This document shows positions 5,328 through 8,200 of a DNA stretch of 8,200 nt, piece by piece. Source of the DNA: Verrucomicrobiota bacterium (GTDB lineage: Bacteria > Verrucomicrobiota > Verrucomicrobiia > Limisphaerales > JAHEOI01); contig JAHEOI010000096.1 of NCBI GenBank assembly GCA_018610125.1, positions 1 through 8,200 on the forward strand, in the 5' to 3' direction. Numbering within the stretch: the first letter of the stretch is position 1; every line of letters starts with the position of its first letter. Below the pieces are notes generated by a model. The model was not told where the DNA came from and did not search any database. It was given only the letters and a program-made list of their open reading frames with translations. The position numbers and the translations under genes are program-made.

Positions 5328-6560
5328 ATGTCAAGCGACCGCAGACCATATCTGGACTGGCTGAATGGGCAAACGTCCACCATGACCGATTGGGTCATCC
5401 GATGGGGTGACATCAACTCGCATAGTTACAACGCAGAGGGGCTCAATCGAATGGCATCCGTCCTGAAGGAAGCCCTTGAGCCGCTGGGAGGTAGCTTGGA
5501 GGAGCACCCATTGGGATCGCATCATGTCATCAGCACGACCGGTGAGCCTGAGGAATTTGTGCTTGGGACCACGCTGTTGCTAAGGAAGCAAAGGCCCGTT
5601 CAATTGCGCGTCCTTTTAGGGATCCATATGGACACGGTTTATCCTGCGTCCCATTCGTTCAATCGAGTTGCCGACGACGGGAATGGTCATCTTTATGGGC
5701 CCGGAGTCCTTGATGCAAAGGGGGGCATTGCCGTCATGCTCAAGGCGTTGGAGGCATTCGAGCGGAGTCCTTTCAAGGATTTCCTGAGCTGGGACCTCTT
5801 CCTCAATCCGGACGAAGAGATCGGCTCCCCCGGCTCCGGCAGGTTGCTCAAGGAGATGGCACCGAAGTACGACCTGGCACTTCTTTTCGAGCCGGCATTG
5901 GGAGATGGCAACCTGGTGAGCGAGCGACGCGGCACCGGCAATTTCTCGATCCTTTTCCATGGACAAGCCGCCCATGCGGGTCGGGAGCCGAGAAAAGGTC
6001 GGAGCGCGATCAATGCGCTGGCCGAATTCATCCTCCGGCTAAACCAGCTTCACAACCCCGATCGCGGCGAGTTGATCAATGTCGGACGCGTCCACGGCGG
6101 CACCGCGGATAATGTCGTACCGGACCTGGCTGTCGCCCACTTCAATGTCAGAACCGCCACCACTCAAGCCCAAAACGAGCTCTTGAATAAGATTGATGAA
6201 CTGGTCGCTCAAGCGAATCGGCAAGAGGGCATTCGGGCCGAGCTTCACTGCGCTGTGCTGAAGCCCCCTAAGCCTCTCGATGCCGCAACCGAATCGCTGC
6301 TGCACTCATTGGCCGAATGCGGACCGGATATCGGTTTGGACCTGAACTGGCATCCAAGCGGCGGCGCTTCGGACGGCAACACGCTTGCGGGCGCGGGACT
6401 GCCCACCCTCGATTCCCTTGGTCCCCGCGGCGGAGGCATCCACAGCCATCAGGAATTCCTCGTTATCGACAGCCTCGTCGAGCGCGCCAAGCTCGTGACT
6501 TCCTTTCTCATACGCTTGGCCAAAAACGAAATCAACTGGAATGGCCGCCCCCGAAGCTAG
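5328..6560 (+). CDS. M20-family zinc metallopeptidase (carboxypeptidase G2/ArgE-like hydrolase)
   Basis: A complete 410-residue protein, typical for the family, with no signal peptide and so probably cytoplasmic. All di-zinc elements are visible: GIHMDTVY (98-105) with ligand H100 and D102; GPGVLDAKGG (124-133) with bridging D129; NPDEEIGSPGS (160-170) with catalytic E163 and ligand E164; LLFEPA (185-190) with ligand E188; and GGIHSHQEF (369-377) with ligand H372. The lid/dimer domain is about 200-315 and contains GQAAHAGREP (212-221) and GGTADNVVPD (257-266). The family removes a C-terminal glutamate or an acyl group from amino acids or short peptides; the sequence resembles glutamate carboxypeptidase-type members, but the substrate is not decided by it. 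ATG 5328 is chosen for length; its ribosome site is poor (TTAGGC), and M19 at 5382 is a less likely alternative. It stands alone, divergent from the gene to its left. Confidence 0.93.
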   Translation: MSSDRRPYLDWLNGQTSTMTDWVIRWGDINSHSYNAEGLNRMASVLKEALEPLGGSLEEHPLGSHHVISTTGEPEEFVLGTTLLLRKQRPVQLRVLLGIHMDTVYPASHSFNRVADDGNGHLYGPGVLDAKGGIAVMLKALEAFERSPFKDFLSWDLFLNPDEEIGSPGSGRLLKEMAPKYDLALLFEPALGDGNLVSERRGTGNFSILFHGQAAHAGREPRKGRSAINALAEFILRLNQLHNPDRGELINVGRVHGGTADNVVPDLAVAHFNVRTATTQAQNELLNKIDELVAQANRQEGIRAELHCAVLKPPKPLDAATESLLHSLAECGPDIGLDLNWHPSGGASDGNTLAGAGLPTLDSLGPRGGGIHSHQEFLVIDSLVERAKLVTSFLIRLAKNEINWNGRPRS

Positions 6561-6609
6561 CCAATTTACCCACGAATAGTGACCTTTGCGCAAGTCGCGC
6601 CGTTATTAC

Positions 6610-6700
6610 GCGTTCAAGAAGTTCCTGCATCACTTTTGAGCCGGAAGGCTGTAGCCGCACACTTTAGTTGCGCTTCCGCATGCAGGAACTTCTTGAACGC
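6610..6700. repeat. 91-bp element bounded by perfect 21-bp inverted repeats
   Basis: Bases 6610-6630 (GCGTTCAAGAAG... ending in CTGCAT) are the exact reverse complement of 6680-6700 (ATGCAGGAACTT... ending in GAACGC), around a 49-base centre. Pairing continues outward to about 6600/6710 with one mismatch and three G-U wobbles, valid for a plus-strand transcript. The centre holds a small hairpin AGCC-GGAA-GGCT (6639-6650). It could be a small non-autonomous mobile or palindromic repeat, or a structured 3'-UTR RNA of the M20 gene. No transposase and no clear target duplication are visible. Confidence 0.7.
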
Positions 6701-6720
6701 TTAGTAGTGGGCACTGCCCT

Positions 6721-6760
6721 AAAAAAAGCTGGCGAACCCGTTTGGGATCCGCCAGCTTTT
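6721..6760. terminator. Bidirectional intrinsic terminator
   Basis: GCTGGCG (6728-6734) pairs with CGCCAGC (6750-6756), with an inner CCC/GGG pair. The plus strand continues TTTTGTTTG after the stem; the minus strand continues with seven T (A7 at 6721-6727). It can therefore end both converging transcripts: the Ig-like gene, 67 bases after its stop, and the M20 gene, about 168 bases after its stop. The longer T-run favours the minus direction. Confidence 0.88.
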
Positions 6761-6822
6761 GTTTGTGTCCTTCCGCCGCTTTGTAGTGCTCGTGCCTTCG
6801 TAGGAAGTCGGCAATCCTTTCT

Positions 6823-8200
6823 TTAAAGCACGGTCAGTGTCGCAACGCTTTCGGTTTGAGCCCCGGTCGTGTCCGTTACCTTAACCTTGTAGGTCCCCCC
6901 GTCCACTGTCGTCACACTCTCCAAGGTAAGCGTCGCGGAGGTCGCACCACTGACATTCCCCTCGTTGCTCAGCTCATTACCGTTGTGGAACCATTGGTAA
7001 TCGAGGCTGCCACTTCCTTCCGCCTCCACACTGAAGCTCACGGTCGTTCCGCTGCTGACATTCTTGTCTTCCGGTGGGCTTATAATAGCGAGCTCAGACG
7101 ACCCGCTGCCGCTAACCTCGAGATTGGCGCTCGATTCCACTGTCGCTCCGCTCTCATCGGTAACGACGACCTTCACGCTGCCGGCATCGGCCTCCTCAAC
7201 GTTCTCCATGGTCAATGAGGCACTGGCTGCTCCGCTCACCTCGGCGTTGTTGCTCAGCTTCGTCCCGTTATGGAACCACTCGTAGCTCAGCTCACCCTCG
7301 CCTTCGGCTTCGACACTGAAGTTGGCGCTGCCGCCGACCTCGACACGGGAATCACTTGGAGCCAATGTCAGGATAGGCCCTTTCGGTAGCGCCCCTTCAC
7401 CTGTTACGACCAAATCGGCAGACGAGCTGATGGCCGCGCTCGATCCATTGTCGACGACGACATCGACCGCGCCGGCATCCGCTTTGGTGGTTTCGCTGAT
7501 TGTCAGCTCGCTGCTGGTCGCACCGCTGATTCGGGCACTGTTTTCGAGAGGCTCACCATTAAGCCTCCATTGAAACGTCAGGTCGCCTTGACCTTTCGCT
7601 TGAGCGTCAACAGCGAATTCGGCTTTTTGGCCGACTTCGACGACTTCATCCTCCGGCTCAGCCGTGATCTCCGGCAAGCTCACTTGGGCCCCGACATCGA
7701 GGATTGTCTTCGAGCTGATCATGGCTCCGGATTCATTCTTGATGACGACCTCCAAGGTGCCGACACTGACATCCGTGAGGTTCTGTAGCGACAGATTCGC
7801 GCTTGCCGCTCCGTTAACATTGAGGCCGTCAAGACCAATACTCCCTTCGAGCGGCCTGCCGTTCAGTCTCCATTCGTAGGTCAAGTCACTGCTACCGGAT
7901 GCCTCAACACTAAAGTCGGCATTTCCTCCGACCGTCCCGTTCTTTTTTTGTGGCGGTTTCTCCACCGATAAACCAACCCGGTAAAAGCGCGAGCTTTTCG
8001 CCCGTGATTCAAAATCAAGAAACGCTTCGCCTTTGCTCTCTCCTTCAATCTTGACGTGTCGTATCGATTCCCATTTCCCTAAATTCGTCGATGCCTCGAC
8101 GACATGTTGGCTTTTACCTTTTCCGGTAATATCGATCTTGTAGGCGCCGGTATCGGCATTGATTTTGCCCGACATCTTACTTTCGGCGCCGACTTCCACC
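6823..8200 (-). CDS. Extracellular Ig-like repeat protein (C-terminal part; 5' end off the right edge)
   Basis: The frame is open from the right edge to its stop at 6823, giving at least 458 residues. The GTG at 8199 is probably an internal valine, not the start. Numbering from it, residues 30-76 form a module with VVEASTNLGKW and RFYRV, common in secreted verrucomicrobial proteins. Four Ig-like domains follow, at about 84-168, 174-266, 275-363 and 368-458. Each has a central tryptophan (W110, W211, W308, W403) in a (Y/F)(E/Q)W(R/F)xNG motif and a later LT/LSL...DxG/SVG..VV(V/I)..(D/E)(S/T)GA strand pair. No cysteine occurs in the visible part, so the domains lack the classical Ig disulfide, as bacterial versions often do. 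The protein ends at the last strand with no sorting signal or membrane anchor. The role is inferred to be adhesion, or the non-catalytic part of a larger secreted enzyme or surface protein. Confidence 0.85.
   Translation of the reverse strand, partial: VEVGAESKMSGKINADTGAYKIDITGKGKSQHVVEASTNLGKWESIRHVKIEGESKGEAFLDFESRAKSSRFYRVGLSVEKPPQKKNGTVGGNADFSVEASGSSDLTYEWRLNGRPLEGSIGLDGLNVNGAASANLSLQNLTDVSVGTLEVVIKNESGAMISSKTILDVGAQVSLPEITAEPEDEVVEVGQKAEFAVDAQAKGQGDLTFQWRLNGEPLENSARISGATSSELTISETTKADAGAVDVVVDNGSSAAISSSADLVVTGEGALPKGPILTLAPSDSRVEVGGSANFSVEAEGEGELSYEWFHNGTKLSNNAEVSGAASASLTMENVEEADAGSVKVVVTDESGATVESSANLEVSGSGSSELAIISPPEDKNVSSGTTVSFSVEAEGSGSLDYQWFHNGNELSNEGNVSGATSATLTLESVTTVDGGTYKVKVTDTTGAQTESVATLTVL

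Larger units (their letters stand above)
6561..6822. other. Convergent intergenic region (262 bp)
   Basis: It separates two converging genes, the M20 peptidase (plus) and the Ig-like protein (minus). It contains the 91-bp inverted-repeat element (6610-6700) and a bidirectional terminator (6721-6760). I find nothing convincing in 6761-6822 and no coding frame in the region. Confidence 0.65.

Noticed and set aside
4758..5410. Plus-strand frames across the divergent spacer
   Set aside because: Proline/serine-rich translations of pyrimidine-rich DNA, overlapping real genes at both ends, without ribosome sites or recognisable domains.

Overview
The window looks like chromosomal DNA from the PVC superphylum, most likely a verrucomicrobial (Opitutales/Puniceicoccales-type) heterotroph. 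This rests on three protein types: a secreted 'PVC-type' membrane-bound dehydrogenase preceded by an FG-GAP propeller, an extracellular Ig-like repeat protein carrying an 'EASTNLGKW...RFYRV' module, and a carbohydrate-acid FAH-family hydrolase. The taxonomy is inferred from protein style only; no rRNA or marker gene is present.

Layout: (1) 1-2534, minus strand: the first 844 codons of a large secreted protein (signal peptide, seven FG-GAP/VCBS calcium-loop repeats, PVC dehydrogenase propeller, start of HEAT-like helices) that runs off the left edge. (2) 2535-2869: a gene-free spacer with a good sigma70-type promoter for gene 1 and several short palindromes and dispersed repeats. (3) 2870-3727, minus: a complete FAH-family hydrolase close to 2,4-diketo-3-deoxy-L-fuconate/L-rhamnonate hydrolases. 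(4) 3728-3979: a spacer dense in palindromes. (5) 3980-5038, minus: a cytoplasmic protein that resembles five-bladed-propeller glycosidases. (6) 5039-5327: a divergent spacer with a REPIN-like inverted pair of 18-nt hairpins and a pyrimidine-rich tract. (7) 5328-6560, plus: a complete M20-family metallopeptidase with all zinc ligands. (8) 6561-6822: a convergent spacer with a 91-bp element bounded by perfect 21-bp inverted repeats and a bidirectional terminator. (9) 6823-8200, minus: the C-terminal part of a cysteine-free Ig-like repeat protein that runs off the right edge.

Functionally the left half reads as accessory carbohydrate metabolism: an outer-face oxidoreductase-type protein, a propeller protein resembling glycosidases, and a hydrolase for the end of a non-phosphorylated deoxysugar-acid pathway. 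The genes are spaced 250-340 bp apart with repeats between them, so they are neighbours rather than a tight operon. I see no clear new multi-gene defence or mobile system. The least explained signal is intergenic: every spacer carries compact palindromes, several are related to each other, and one motif (GCGAGGCGTT) abuts the stop codons of two adjacent genes.
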